A DNA stretch of 64,000 bases from Nostoc linckia NIES-25. Lineage in GTDB: Bacteria; Cyanobacteriota; Cyanobacteriia; Cyanobacteriales; Nostocaceae. How positions within the stretch are numbered: position 1 is the stretch's first letter; every line of letters starts with the position of its first letter. The stretch spans positions 1,466,449 to 1,530,448 of the forward strand of contig NZ_AP018223.1 in NCBI RefSeq assembly GCF_002368035.1, read 5' to 3'. Positions 8,743-16,929 of the stretch are shown piece after piece. The notes beneath the pieces are model-generated. The model was not told the origin of the DNA and ran no database searches. It was given only the letters and a program-made list of their open reading frames with translations. Position numbers and translations under genes: made by a program.

Positions 8743-8882
8743 GATCGGAACAAAGAATCTATCTTTATAATTTTCTTGGCTAAATCTATTGCATTAATTT
8801 AGCCATTTTACTATTTTATGTTTAACTCGATCGAAAATTATTACTATTAATTCTTATGAATAAAATTTTCATTCTACTATAA

Positions 8883-9055
8883 GAGGCTATTTATAAAGTA
8901 AAAATAAAATTATCGTAGGGTGTGTTAGGCGCGTATTTTGAGATTATTTGTCACGAAAAATATGAGATGAGCGCCTAACGCACCGTCTTATATAGCGGTG
9001 CGTTAGGCTAAAGCCGTAACACACCCTACTTAAGATTTACTTTATAAATGATCTC
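8883..9055. mobile_element. MITE-like element, family B, copy 1 (173 bp)
   Basis: The ends read GAGGCTATTTATAAAGTAAA and, reverse-complemented, GAGATCATTTATAAAGTAAA; they differ only in three bases after GAG. Direct repeats TAA flank the element (8880-8882 and 9056-9058). Inside is a second palindrome built from GTAGGGTGTGTTAGGCGC and its rough complement, with the common GTGCGTTAGGC phrase. It has no ORF. GAG/CTC ends with a 3-base T-N-A target duplication fit IS5-family (IS1031-like) mobilisation as I know it. It fills most of the gap between the AraC-type gene and xisI. Confidence 0.7.
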
Positions 9056-9104
9056 TAAGTTATAATTTGGTAAAATATTATAATTTTCCGCTATATAATT
9101 AATT

Positions 9105-9440
9105 TTATTCTACAGCAAATCCTGATAATTTACGCATCTTTGGTGTATGAAAACCAATAACAATATCTTGTTTGGGCACACCCATTTCCATCAACTCTAA
9201 AGCAATATCAACTTCAGTTGTATTTTGCTGAATCCAGATTTTCTCATTTTTGATATCAAGATGCATTATTGGCCCATAAATTCGCTTTTGATTATTCCAT
9301 CCGAGACTAATAATTTGGTAATGGTCACGTTCAGTATCAAAAATCTGTTCGACTTCAACATCACCATAGCTCGGTTTATACTGGAGATATTTACTTAATA
9401 TTTGTTTAACTTTTTTCCGATATTCATTTAATTTACCCAT
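9105..9440 (-). CDS. xisI: XisI-like fdxN element excision controlling factor
   Basis: The 111-residue protein matches the XisI family in length and motifs: LNEYRKKVKQILSKYLQYKP at the start, DTERDHYQIISLGWNNQKRI in the middle, and the WIQQNTTEVDIALELMEMGV / DIVIGFHTPKMRKLSGFA ending. In Anabaena PCC 7120 XisI and XisH are needed, with recombinase XisF, to excise the fdxN element in heterocysts. Many cyanobacteria carry several unlinked xisH-xisI pairs whose role is unknown. The start overlaps the end of xisH by 13 bases, so the pair is one transcription unit. No xisF-like recombinase is in the window. Confidence 0.92.
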   Translation of the reverse strand: MGKLNEYRKKVKQILSKYLQYKPSYGDVEVEQIFDTERDHYQIISLGWNNQKRIYGPIMHLDIKNEKIWIQQNTTEVDIALELMEMGVPKQDIVIGFHTPKMRKLSGFAVE

Positions 9441-9841
9441 TGATCTATTTCCTCAGTTTCTACATTATAAATAATCAATTTTAGAAAGTTTTCAGTGACT
9501 ACAGTTTGAATAAAACGTAAGTTAAAGAATTCATTATAAATTGCTAATGGCACTGCTAAGTATAAAATTCTATTTGGCTCTTCAACACGTAAGGCAGTAC
9601 GATAATTAATGAACTGTTCTAGTGCCATATGAAATTCTGAAATTTTTGATGCGCTGACAAAATTTTTGATTTCAACTGCTATTTTTTCTCCGGCTTTTTC
9701 AGCAGCTATAAGTTTCTCTGCGCCTAAATCAATCTGAATATCAACTCCACCACACCGAATATTTAGCGGATCGTCTGTAATTACCCAACCATCTTTTTCT
9801 AATGCAGACTTCACAATATTGTGGAATAAATCACGAGCCAT
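9428..9841 (-). CDS. xisH: XisH-like fdxN element excision controlling factor (nuclease-fold)
   Basis: The 137-residue protein begins MARDLFHNIVKSALEKDGW and has DIQIDLGAEKLIAAEK and KIAVEIKNFVSASKISEFH, the XisH hallmarks. The D...E-x-K spacing (IQIDLG, VEIKNF) is that of PD-(D/E)XK nuclease folds, to which XisH has been related. It ends in the ILYLAVP / NLKLIIYNVETEEIDQW type tail. It stands upstream of and overlaps xisI. Assignment to the family is firm; participation in developmental excision in this organism is not shown. Confidence 0.92.
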   Translation of the reverse strand: MARDLFHNIVKSALEKDGWVITDDPLNIRCGGVDIQIDLGAEKLIAAEKAGEKIAVEIKNFVSASKISEFHMALEQFINYRTALRVEEPNRILYLAVPLAIYNEFFNLRFIQTVVTENFLKLIIYNVETEEIDQWVN

Positions 9842-10093
9842 AGTTTCACAGTGAATGCACTATAACCTGAAAAGTTGTCAATATTACAGTAGTGTAAAAA
9901 CTAGTAGATCGCTTAAACACAGATTTCCAGTCGCTATTGACTCCTGCTTACATTATGTATTTAAGTACATTATAAAAGACTTCCAGCGATTAGCCTAAAA
10001 ATCGACAGCAAGATTTTGATAATTGCACAAAAATCAGATAGTTAAGTATGGGTGATTTATCTAAGGTGGAATTGTCACTGAGCAAAAAGAACT

Positions 10094-10726
10094 ATGGCAC
10101 ATCTATTGCATATTGATTCTAGTCCTCGTGGTGAGCGTTCCCACTCTCGCAAACTTACACAAGAATTCGTTGCAGCTTGGAAACAGTCTCATCCAACTGA
10201 TACCATAACTAACCGAGATATTGGACGAAAGCCAGTTCCCCATGTAGATGAACCCTGGATTGCTGCTGCTTTTACGCCACCAGAACAACACACTCCTCAA
10301 TTAAAAGAGGCGATTCGCATCAGTGATTTGCTAGTGGATGAATTTTTAGCTGCTGATTTCTACGTCATAGGCGTTCCCATGTACAATTTCAGCATTCCCA
10401 GCACCCTCAAGGCGTATATCGATCAAATTGTGCGGATAGGACGAACTGTTGCCTATAAACCAGAAGATACTGAGAATCCTTATAAGCCTCTGGTATTGAA
10501 TAAGAAAATGTGGATTATTACCGCACGTGGCGCTTCTGGCTTTGAACCTGGCGAACGCTACGGAACGATGAATCATCAAGACCCTTATTTAAGAACGGTT
10601 TTTGGTTTTATAGGCATCACTGATATCAGCTTTATCCATGTTGAAAATGACGAGTTAGGCGGTACAAGTTTGGCTGAATCCATCGCAAAAGCTCGTGCGA
10701 AAATTACAGAATTGGTTGCAGCATAG
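10094..10726 (+). CDS. azoR: FMN-dependent NADH-azoreductase, AzoR-like
   Basis: The 210-residue flavodoxin-fold protein begins HLLHIDSSPRGERSHSRKLT, the FMN-phosphate loop of AzoR, and carries GVPMYNFSIPSTLKAYIDQI (about 95-114), which forms the flavin ring site. The end (GTSLAESIAKARAKITEL) is also typical. The enzyme reduces azo dyes and quinones with NADH in the cytoplasm; the natural role is thought to be quinone detoxification. It stands alone, facing away from xisH, with about 250 bases between them. No clear ribosome site precedes the ATG. Length is normal for the family. Confidence 0.92.
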   Translation: MAHLLHIDSSPRGERSHSRKLTQEFVAAWKQSHPTDTITNRDIGRKPVPHVDEPWIAAAFTPPEQHTPQLKEAIRISDLLVDEFLAADFYVIGVPMYNFSIPSTLKAYIDQIVRIGRTVAYKPEDTENPYKPLVLNKKMWIITARGASGFEPGERYGTMNHQDPYLRTVFGFIGITDISFIHVENDELGGTSLAESIAKARAKITELVAA

Positions 10727-10801
10727 TTTCATTGTGAGGGAGATGGGGAGATAGGTGAGATTGTAAAAAAGCTTCCTAACCTTCCTACACTCCCCGAATT
10801 T

Positions 10802-11422
10802 TTAAGCAGGCATCAGATTGTTTACCTGCAATTCGCACTGTTGAAATAGATAATTGACAGCAGCAAATAGTTTATCTAACTCTTGAATAGAGTAAAATGT
10901 GATATTTCTAGTAAATACTTGAGCGTTGAGCTTGGCAAATTGCCAGCGATCGCCATTAGAAACAATACCAAAGATAGTGATTGTCAATTCATCATTTAAT
11001 CTCTGTGCAGCAATCATTTCTGCCAGACATTGTGCCCAGCCAGCTTCAAAATTATCTTGCTTTGCTTCTACTAAAATCAAGTAGGGCTTGTCAAATACAA
11101 CTTTACCTAAAGGAGAACGTTGAGCCAAAATATATTCAGGAAATCCTGATAATTTTTCATCATAATTTAATGAATGATGACTCCATAAAGTAAACTTGCT
11201 ACTGTATTTCTTCCAAACTTCCTTCAAAACTGGATAAATCAAATTTTCGCAAATAGCAAACTCTGAATTATCCACTACTCCTTCACTCATTACTATTTCT
11301 AAGTCTTCTCGAAAGTAATCAGTAATCCTAAATTCAGCTTCTTTGATAAAATTTGATTCAGTATAACTAATTAAAAACTCTTTGAGAACTTCACTGATAG
11401 TTTTGTAACTACTAAAAGCCAT
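10802..11422 (-). CDS. Hypothetical protein with PD-(D/E)XK nuclease-like core
   Basis: I chose the ATG at 11422 (MAFSSYKT), preceded by AGGATG; a longer TTG-initiated form to 11458 is possible. The product has about 206 residues. The middle reads FDKPYLILVEAKQDNFEAGWAQCLAEMIAAQ, where the E-A-K within a hydrophobic strand followed by a Gln-rich helix matches the PD-(D/E)XK nuclease fold seen in cyanobacterial orphan proteins and Uma2-type proteins. No methylase or other restriction partner lies nearby. The specific activity is unknown. Confidence 0.65.
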   Translation of the reverse strand: MAFSSYKTISEVLKEFLISYTESNFIKEAEFRITDYFREDLEIVMSEGVVDNSEFAICENLIYPVLKEVWKKYSSKFTLWSHHSLNYDEKLSGFPEYILAQRSPLGKVVFDKPYLILVEAKQDNFEAGWAQCLAEMIAAQRLNDELTITIFGIVSNGDRWQFAKLNAQVFTRNITFYSIQELDKLFAAVNYLFQQCELQVNNLMPA

Positions 11423-11508
11423 ATTTACATCCTGAAGAAGATTTATACGATCGCTCAAATTACAGTTTAACGATAATTAAATACCCAGATGCATCGCTGA
11501 TTACCGTT

Positions 11509-11747
11509 ATACACCACTTATAAGTAGGTCAACTTAATTAAACATAAAACAATAGTAGGGTGCGTTGTCGCAAAGCGCAACGCACCTTAGTTGATATAGT
11601 AGAGTCTATCGGATTAGCCTACGTAGCAACGCTTAACGCACCGAAATACATGATGCCCTGCGGCTAATCTTTACTCTCTCAAAGTCCCAAACCCTTGCTC
11701 CCAGGGTAAGATACCCTACCTTAATACTTACTTTAAAAATAGGCTTT
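11509..11747. repeat. Palindromic repeat region, probable degenerate family-B MITE relative
   Basis: The stretch holds TAGGGTGCGTTGTCGCAAAG with the partial complement CTTAACGCACC further on. Its right part, CCCTACCTTAATACTTACTT, parallels the right ends of the two intact family-B elements (CCCTACTTAAGATTTACTT near 9024 and CCTACTTAATATTTACTTT near 16190). The left terminal repeat is not recognisable. It has no coding capacity. It lies in the gap between the nuclease-fold gene and the DUF928 gene. Confidence 0.45.
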
Positions 11748-11748
11748 A

Positions 11749-11783
11749 AAAAACCCGATTTTCATATCGAAACCGGGTTTTTA
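11749..11783 (-). terminator. Rho-independent terminator-like hairpin after the DUF928 gene
   Basis: AAAACCCGATTTTCATATCG is followed by AAACCGGGTTTT. The arms AAAACCCG/CGGGTTTT pair, with A/T-rich ends in both orientations. It begins 14 bases past the stop of the leftward DUF928 gene, the expected place for its terminator. Confidence 0.6.
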
Positions 11784-11796
11784 GATAATTATTAAT

Positions 11797-12717
11797 TTAT
11801 CTTTGGGCAGTACAACAGGGCAATAGAGGCTTATTTACAACTTCTTTAATGTCTACAGAATTTAACAAATCTTCCCAATATTTCTGGACTTCGGGATCGT
11901 TAGGATGCTGGCGGCGTAAATTAGCTAAAGTTCTTAAAGAGTCTTCCCAAAATCCAGCTGTGGCAAATAAAACTGCACGATCCAAATCTGTGTTTGGTTC
12001 TTTGAGTTGCAGGGCTAGATTTTCATCCTGCGATCGCACTATTGTACCTTCTGTATATGAATCTTTATCGCGGTTAGCAAGATCGCAAATCATTGAGAAA
12101 GTCCAACTATATTCTTTGCCGATTTGTAGAGATGATTTATTAGCAGGTACAGTTACACTCACAATACCATTTTGCCCAGCAGGCTTGAAGGTTTCTTTAT
12201 ACAACGGATCGATGCTATTATCATCCTGCAAAACAAATTCTAGTGCTTCTGGTTTTGTAGAAGTTTGAGGAATATAGAAATAGAACGTAGGATGTTCTGC
12301 TGTAGTTCGTTGAGCTTCTTTATCTGTTGGTGTCAAAGGAATGATAGATTGTCCAATTTCAACGCAACTCCCCCGCGTTCCTGCTGACCTAACTCTACCA
12401 GGTTTACCTGGAACAAAAGCAATACGATTTCTAGCACTGCCACGTTGAATATAACTGGTAACATTTCTAATTGCCGCAGTAGCATATTTATCTCCAGGAC
12501 GTAGGCGTTGTGCTTGCTGAAAATATCCTAAAGCTTTTCGATAATTTCTTCGTTTGGTTTCGCTATAACCTAACTGCATATATTGGGTATAAGCAGCTCT
12601 GTTTTGTGCCAGTTTATAAACCGACTCTGTTGCTAAAACCTGAGTCATACTGAGAGGTTCTAGGGGTAAAAATGCTAAAGCCGCAAGCATACAACTTGCC
12701 CAAAATTTATGTTTCAT
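11797..12717 (-). CDS. Secreted TPR and DUF928 protein
   Basis: The start at 12717 (MKHKFWASCMLAALAFLPL) gives a clear signal peptide ending near residue 25; an upstream in-frame codon would add 16 residues that spoil it. A TPR-like pair of helices follows (YMQLGYSETKRRNYRKALGY, about 45-80). The DUF928 domain comes next (about 115-270), with CVEIGQSIIPLTPTDKEAQR, PTFYFYIPQ, YSWTFSMICD and a C-terminal helical tail carrying WEDSLRTLANLRRQHPND. DUF928 proteins are common in filamentous cyanobacteria, often near CHAT/TPR or haemagglutinin-type genes; their function is unknown. It stands alone here. Export to the periplasm or beyond is expected. Confidence 0.82.
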   Translation of the reverse strand: MKHKFWASCMLAALAFLPLEPLSMTQVLATESVYKLAQNRAAYTQYMQLGYSETKRRNYRKALGYFQQAQRLRPGDKYATAAIRNVTSYIQRGSARNRIAFVPGKPGRVRSAGTRGSCVEIGQSIIPLTPTDKEAQRTTAEHPTFYFYIPQTSTKPEALEFVLQDDNSIDPLYKETFKPAGQNGIVSVTVPANKSSLQIGKEYSWTFSMICDLANRDKDSYTEGTIVRSQDENLALQLKEPNTDLDRAVLFATAGFWEDSLRTLANLRRQHPNDPEVQKYWEDLLNSVDIKEVVNKPLLPCCTAQR

Positions 12718-12883
12718 TATGTCTATGTCAACTTGTAGTACATTCCTGGGATTTATATAATACAATAGCGTAAGCGTGGCAGTGGCAAGGCTTTATATGT
12801 GCTACTTTGCAGTCAGGTTAAAGTAACTTTGTTAAGGAATTTTAAATTGCGAAAAATTTAGAATTCATAATTCAGAATGAATT

Positions 12884-13026
12884 AGGACTTACGCAAAAAC
12901 TCTCTCAAACTCTTATTTCTTTGTGTCCTACCCTGCGGGAAGCCGCTCCGCGTCTATGCGTCCTTTGCGGTAGCCTGCGGCAAGCCGCTCCGCGTCTACG
13001 TTTTTTCATAATTTTGCCTAAGTCCT
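12884..13026. mobile_element. MITE-like palindromic element, family C (about 143 bp)
   Basis: Ends AGGACTTACGCAAAA (12884) and, reverse-complemented, AGGACTTAGGCAAAA (ending 13026) form 15-base inverted repeats with one mismatch. Inside, GCCGCTCCGCGTCTA occurs twice about 42 bases apart, a GC-rich phrase frequent in Nostoc-type intergenic DNA. No ORF and no obvious target duplication are seen. Confidence 0.55.
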
Positions 13027-13403
13027 GTTAATAAGATTTAAAATCCAAAATTGTTTGACTTGTGAATTATTGCGTTAATGTTGCAAAATCATAATTATTG
13101 CCAATTATATGTATAATTTTTGACTTTAGATCGCTGATAACCAATACTGTTCGATAAGCGATCGCTTTCTCATAAGATTCATCCCCTATTTTTACAAGAT
13201 AACAATCGTTCAAAATTGTGAAATTCTATTTGTTAACATTTTTTATCAATTATTTATTTCCCAATCTTTAATCCGCAAGTTATTAACACGCTGTAATTCT
13301 CTAGTATTATCGAGAATCTATGACGCGTAAAAAGTATTTGCCAAAAAGCCAGGGTTTTTGCCGAATAAAGAAAACAAATTCTTAATTTTGGATAAAGTCG
13401 AGC
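13027..13403. other. Intergenic AT-rich DNA upstream of the injection-system cluster
   Basis: There is no ORF with coding character here. One HIP1 octamer lies near 13160. AT-rich sequence with possible promoter elements extends to about 13400, but I cannot pick a specific promoter. With the flanking MITE-like elements this makes a ~960-base spacer between the divergent DUF928 gene and the AAA+ gene. Confidence 0.4.
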
Positions 13404-13406
13404 TTA

Positions 13407-13553
13407 TACCAATTTAATGTGAGGTTGCACATATCTAGATCCCCCTAAATCCCCCAATTTATTGGGGGACTTTGAGAGATTGTCTGCGGTTCCCCCCTTA
13501 TTAAGGGGGGCTAGGGGGGAGCGAATTCTATGCAGCTTCATAAAAAATTGGTA
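13407..13553. mobile_element. MITE-like element, family A, copy 2 (147 bp)
   Basis: The left end TACCAATTTAATGTGAGG and the right end, reverse-complemented TACCAATTTTTTATGAAG, are inverted repeats of the same family as the element at 6541-6639. Both sides carry TTA (13404-13406, 13554-13556). The centre is a strong palindrome, CCCCCTAAATCCCCCAATTT against AAGGGGGGCTAGGGGGGA. It lies about 130 bases before the first gene of the contractile injection system. Confidence 0.68.
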
Positions 13554-13681
13554 TTAGGGGATTAAAGGGTGGGGTCTAATGATTACCAAAATCATAACTA
13601 ATTACCCGGAGACGATATCGCTGGCTTTATCATAGGCGATTATCCGAACATGATATTACAGGGTCTTTGCTCTAAAGCCTT

Positions 13682-15637
13682 ATGAAAACATCCCCCATAT
13701 CTCATTGGCATCAAGAAAACCTTGCTACACTGATTCAAGCTACTGGCTATATCCGTCAATATCTAGAAAATAAGCTTGAAAATAAAGCGTCACAGCCCCT
13801 CCCTGCGGAAACAATATTACCTACATCCGCCTTGGCGAATTTATGTCGCCTCTTCTACCTCACTGAATTTGAACGGGATATTCTTCTTCTGTGCGCTGCC
13901 CTGGAGATTGACCCCACCCTTGCCCAATTATGTGGCAAACTCCAGGGAAATCCGCAACTAAATTATCCTACCCTTGCCTTAGCTTTAACTAGCTTTCCCC
14001 AAGCCAGTTGGTCTGTGCTTTCTCTCCAAAATCCTTTACAATCGTGGAAATTAATTGAAATTGGTACAGGCTTTACCCTTACCCAAGCCCCCCTCCGCAT
14101 CAATCCACGAATTCTCAGTTATCTAGTTGGAGAAGCAGCTTTCGACGAGCAATTAATGGGTTTTGTCCATCCGCTTCCCCTTCACCTTGAGCAAATACCC
14201 TTAGCTCCCTCTCAGGAAAAGATTGTAGAACAATTAGTTGCTATTTGGTCTGAGCTTTCCTCCTCTTCTCCCACCTTGCAACTATGTGGTGGGGAAATAA
14301 CCGCTAAATATGCCATAGCCAAAACTGCATCTATTCGCCTTGGCTATAATTTGCATATCATGTCTGCGGCGGTGCTTACCCAATCCCCGAACGAAATTTA
14401 CCAAATCAAACAACGTTGGGAAAGGGAAGCTTTATTAAATAATAGTCTGCTGTTACTTGAGTGTGATGATATTTTCCCGAACGAACCTAAACCTGCTTTC
14501 ACTGTTTCCCAATTTGTAGAATATCTGCAAACACCTGTGATTATTTCTAGCGGGCAACGACTACACACTAAACACAATCATCTCATTACCTTTGATGTGC
14601 CCCAACTCAGCTATCAAGAACAAGCAGAAATTTGGGCAACCCATCTTGGTATCCAAAGCAAGGAATTCAATGGAGAGATTACCAAGTTAGTATCTCAATT
14701 TAACCTCAGCAACGCCACCATTCAAGCAGCCTGTCTGCAATTCAAACTTCAAAAAGCACATCCCGATACTTCTGACACTCCCGCCGCCAACTTATGGGAT
14801 TTCTGCCGCCATCAAGCCCGCCCTGGTATTGATGGTTTAGCCCAACGCATAGATACATCCGCTACTTGGGATGACTTAGTGTTACCGGAACAACAACGTC
14901 AGGTACTCGCAGATATCGCCACTCAGCTGCGACAACGCGCGAAAGTTTATCAAGAATGGGGTTTTGCTGGCAAAGGTAGCCGCGGTTTAGGGATTAGCGC
15001 CCTATTCCACGGGGAAAGCGGAACTGGTAAAACTATGGCAGCAGAGGTATTAGCAAATCAATTTCGTCTCGATCTTTATCGCATTGACTTAAGTGCTGTA
15101 GTGAGTAAATATATCGGTGAAACAGAAAAGAATTTGGAGCGTATATTTACAGCAGCCGAAACCGGAGGAATAATCTTACTATTTGATGAAGCAGATGCCT
15201 TATTTGGCAAACGTACAGAAGTTCAAGATAGTCGCGATCGCCATGCCAATGTAGAAGTATCTTATTTACTACAGCGTATGGAAGCATATCAAGGTTTGGC
15301 TATTCTGACTACAAATTTAAAAAATGCTTTAGATTCTGCTTTTTTGCGCCGTATCCGCTTTATGGTTGCTTTTCCATTCCCTGAAGCCTCCTCGCGTACC
15401 GAAATTTGGCAGCGCATTTTCCCATCTCAAACACCCACCCAAGGTTTAGACTACGAAAAATTAGGACAACTCAAGGTTGCTGGCGGTAATATCCGCAATA
15501 TTGCCATGAATGCCGCTTTTCTCGCAGCCGATACGGATGAAGCAGTGATGATGAAACACATCCTGCAAGCCGCACAACGGGAGTATCTCAAATTGAAAAG
15601 ATTATTAAATGATGAAGAAACTAAAGGATGGAGCTAG
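13682..15637 (+). CDS. AAA+ ATPase of a contractile injection system (Afp15/Pvc15-like)
   Basis: The 651-residue protein has an N-terminal helical region and a degenerate first ATPase-like module (about 60-390), then a full AAA+ module. Walker A is GESGTGKT (444-451). Walker B is LLFDEADALFG (about 499-509, D502/E503). Next come the sensor region ILTTNLKNALDSAFLRRIRF with arginine-finger-type residues, and a C-terminal helical lid. This two-part architecture is the one found beside phage-tail-like systems (Afp15/Pvc15), where the ATPase is thought to act in assembly or remodelling of the sheath. It opens the cluster, about 690 bases before the cap gene, with a MITE-like element between them. 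Confidence 0.88.
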   Translation: MKTSPISHWHQENLATLIQATGYIRQYLENKLENKASQPLPAETILPTSALANLCRLFYLTEFERDILLLCAALEIDPTLAQLCGKLQGNPQLNYPTLALALTSFPQASWSVLSLQNPLQSWKLIEIGTGFTLTQAPLRINPRILSYLVGEAAFDEQLMGFVHPLPLHLEQIPLAPSQEKIVEQLVAIWSELSSSSPTLQLCGGEITAKYAIAKTASIRLGYNLHIMSAAVLTQSPNEIYQIKQRWEREALLNNSLLLLECDDIFPNEPKPAFTVSQFVEYLQTPVIISSGQRLHTKHNHLITFDVPQLSYQEQAEIWATHLGIQSKEFNGEITKLVSQFNLSNATIQAACLQFKLQKAHPDTSDTPAANLWDFCRHQARPGIDGLAQRIDTSATWDDLVLPEQQRQVLADIATQLRQRAKVYQEWGFAGKGSRGLGISALFHGESGTGKTMAAEVLANQFRLDLYRIDLSAVVSKYIGETEKNLERIFTAAETGGIILLFDEADALFGKRTEVQDSRDRHANVEVSYLLQRMEAYQGLAILTTNLKNALDSAFLRRIRFMVAFPFPEASSRTEIWQRIFPSQTPTQGLDYEKLGQLKVAGGNIRNIAMNAAFLAADTDEAVMMKHILQAAQREYLKLKRLLNDEETKGWS

Positions 15638-15991
15638 TTCCATCGCCACAATTTTAGATACTAAATTGGTATGTAGTAATTTGGTTTTTAGTTGGCGATC
15701 GCTAGAATTAAGATTAATCATTTGGCATTGTTGATTATATGTATGATTTGTAGTGTCAACATACGCTGTTTTAAGCGTCTGTAATAAGAGTTTTCAAATC
15801 ACACAGATCGCTTAACCATTCTCATCCCTAAATTCAACAACGTCAATAATTTCAAAATATATTTTTAAGTAATTAGAAAATGTAAAGATATATTTTGTGT
15901 TGAACTTGACAGACAATGTTGTTGTTATACTCACGACTATTGTTTCAGTAGTAAATAGTCAAAAACAATACGAGTTCTTTCTTTTACTAAA
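15638..15991. other. Gap between the AAA+ gene and a MITE-like element
   Basis: There is no ORF with coding character. The DNA is AT-rich, with one GGCGATCGCTAG HIP1-type site near 15695. Promoter activity for the downstream cap-to-sheath genes may reside here, but no clear -10/-35 pair stands out. Confidence 0.35.
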
Positions 15992-15994
15992 TTA

Positions 15995-16220
15995 GAGCAG
16001 ATTTATAAAGTAAACCTTAAATTTGAGGTTGCGTTAAGCTGTGCTATAACGCAGTGATAAATAGCGTGTTCTGCGGGTAATTCTCACTTTCTCAAACTGC
16101 TAAATCCTCGCACAACCAGAACACAATGGCAATTGCGATGCCTAAGTTGGGCTACGTCAACAGATGAAACCTCTGCTTATCTTGCCTCTCCTACTTAATA
16201 TTTACTTTATAAATAAACTC
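15995..16220. mobile_element. MITE-like element, family B, copy 2 (226 bp), inside the injection-system cluster
   Basis: Ends GAGCAGATTTATAAAGTAAA and, reverse-complemented, GAGTTTATTTATAAAGTAAA match copy 1 (8883-9055) except for the same three variable bases after GAG. Direct repeats TTA flank it (15992-15994, 16221-16223). It has no ORF. It separates the ATPase gene from the rest of the cluster and may affect transcription of the cap gene. Confidence 0.7.
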
Positions 16221-16323
16221 TTAGCTCCTGATTAGTTATCAAAACTGTTTTTGGTAGCTAACTATTTTCATGTTCTAAAAATAGCGTATTGGTTTGAATA
16301 GGAAAAATTAATTATTATTGCTT

Positions 16324-16893
16324 ATGATAGAGCATGTCCTTTCATTCCTCAAAGAACAACTCAACAGCTACATCCGAGTTAAAACCGGAGCGCAGGACTT
16401 TGAGGTAGTATTTGTTCAGGAACGAAATCAGAAAGACGTTTCTTTCCAAAATGATGCCATTACTACCTTGCTAGTCAACGTAGAAGAAGACTATACTTTT
16501 CGTTCTGGAGCAGCCTATGAACGGATGCCTACTCAAGGTGGTAACCCGCCAAAAAGCCCTAATATTTACCTGAATTTATATGTTCTATTTGCTGCAAATT
16601 TTAATGATTACAGCCAATCTTTACAATTTTTGTCTCTAATTATCAAATTTTTTCAAAGTCATAGGTCATTCAATCAGCACAACTCTCCAACGCTGAATTC
16701 TGAAATAGAAAAATTAACTCTCGAACTTGTTAATTTATCTTTTACAGAACAAAGAGAGGTTTGGGCTGGTTTAGGAATGTCTTACATGCCCTCAGCCATT
16801 TATAAAATCAGAATGGTTGTGTTTACAGATGCGGATACGGTAGAAGTTGGCTCTGATATAGCTGATAACGTAGTTATAACTTCAAATATCTAA
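16324..16893 (+). CDS. DUF4255 protein, probable tube-cap protein of the injection system (Afp16/Pvc16-like)
   Basis: The ATG at 16324 (MIEHVLSFLKEQLNSYI) is preferred to the TTG two codons earlier. The 189-residue product carries the DUF4255 pattern: an N-terminal helix, then ITTLLVNVEEDYTFR, PPKSPNIYLNLYVLFAANFN, YSQSLQFLSLIIKFFQSH, and near the end EREVWAGLG-type QREVWAGLGMSYMPSAIYKI. In Afp/PVC particles the N-terminal half of protein 16 is this domain and it caps the sheath and tube end. The protein here is the short form lacking the C-terminal extension. It is followed by the rest of the structural genes on the same strand. Confidence 0.8.
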   Translation: MIEHVLSFLKEQLNSYIRVKTGAQDFEVVFVQERNQKDVSFQNDAITTLLVNVEEDYTFRSGAAYERMPTQGGNPPKSPNIYLNLYVLFAANFNDYSQSLQFLSLIIKFFQSHRSFNQHNSPTLNSEIEKLTLELVNLSFTEQREVWAGLGMSYMPSAIYKIRMVVFTDADTVEVGSDIADNVVITSNI

Positions 16894-16929
16894 ATTTTTG
16901 ATAAAAAAATAATACATATCGTCTTGATT

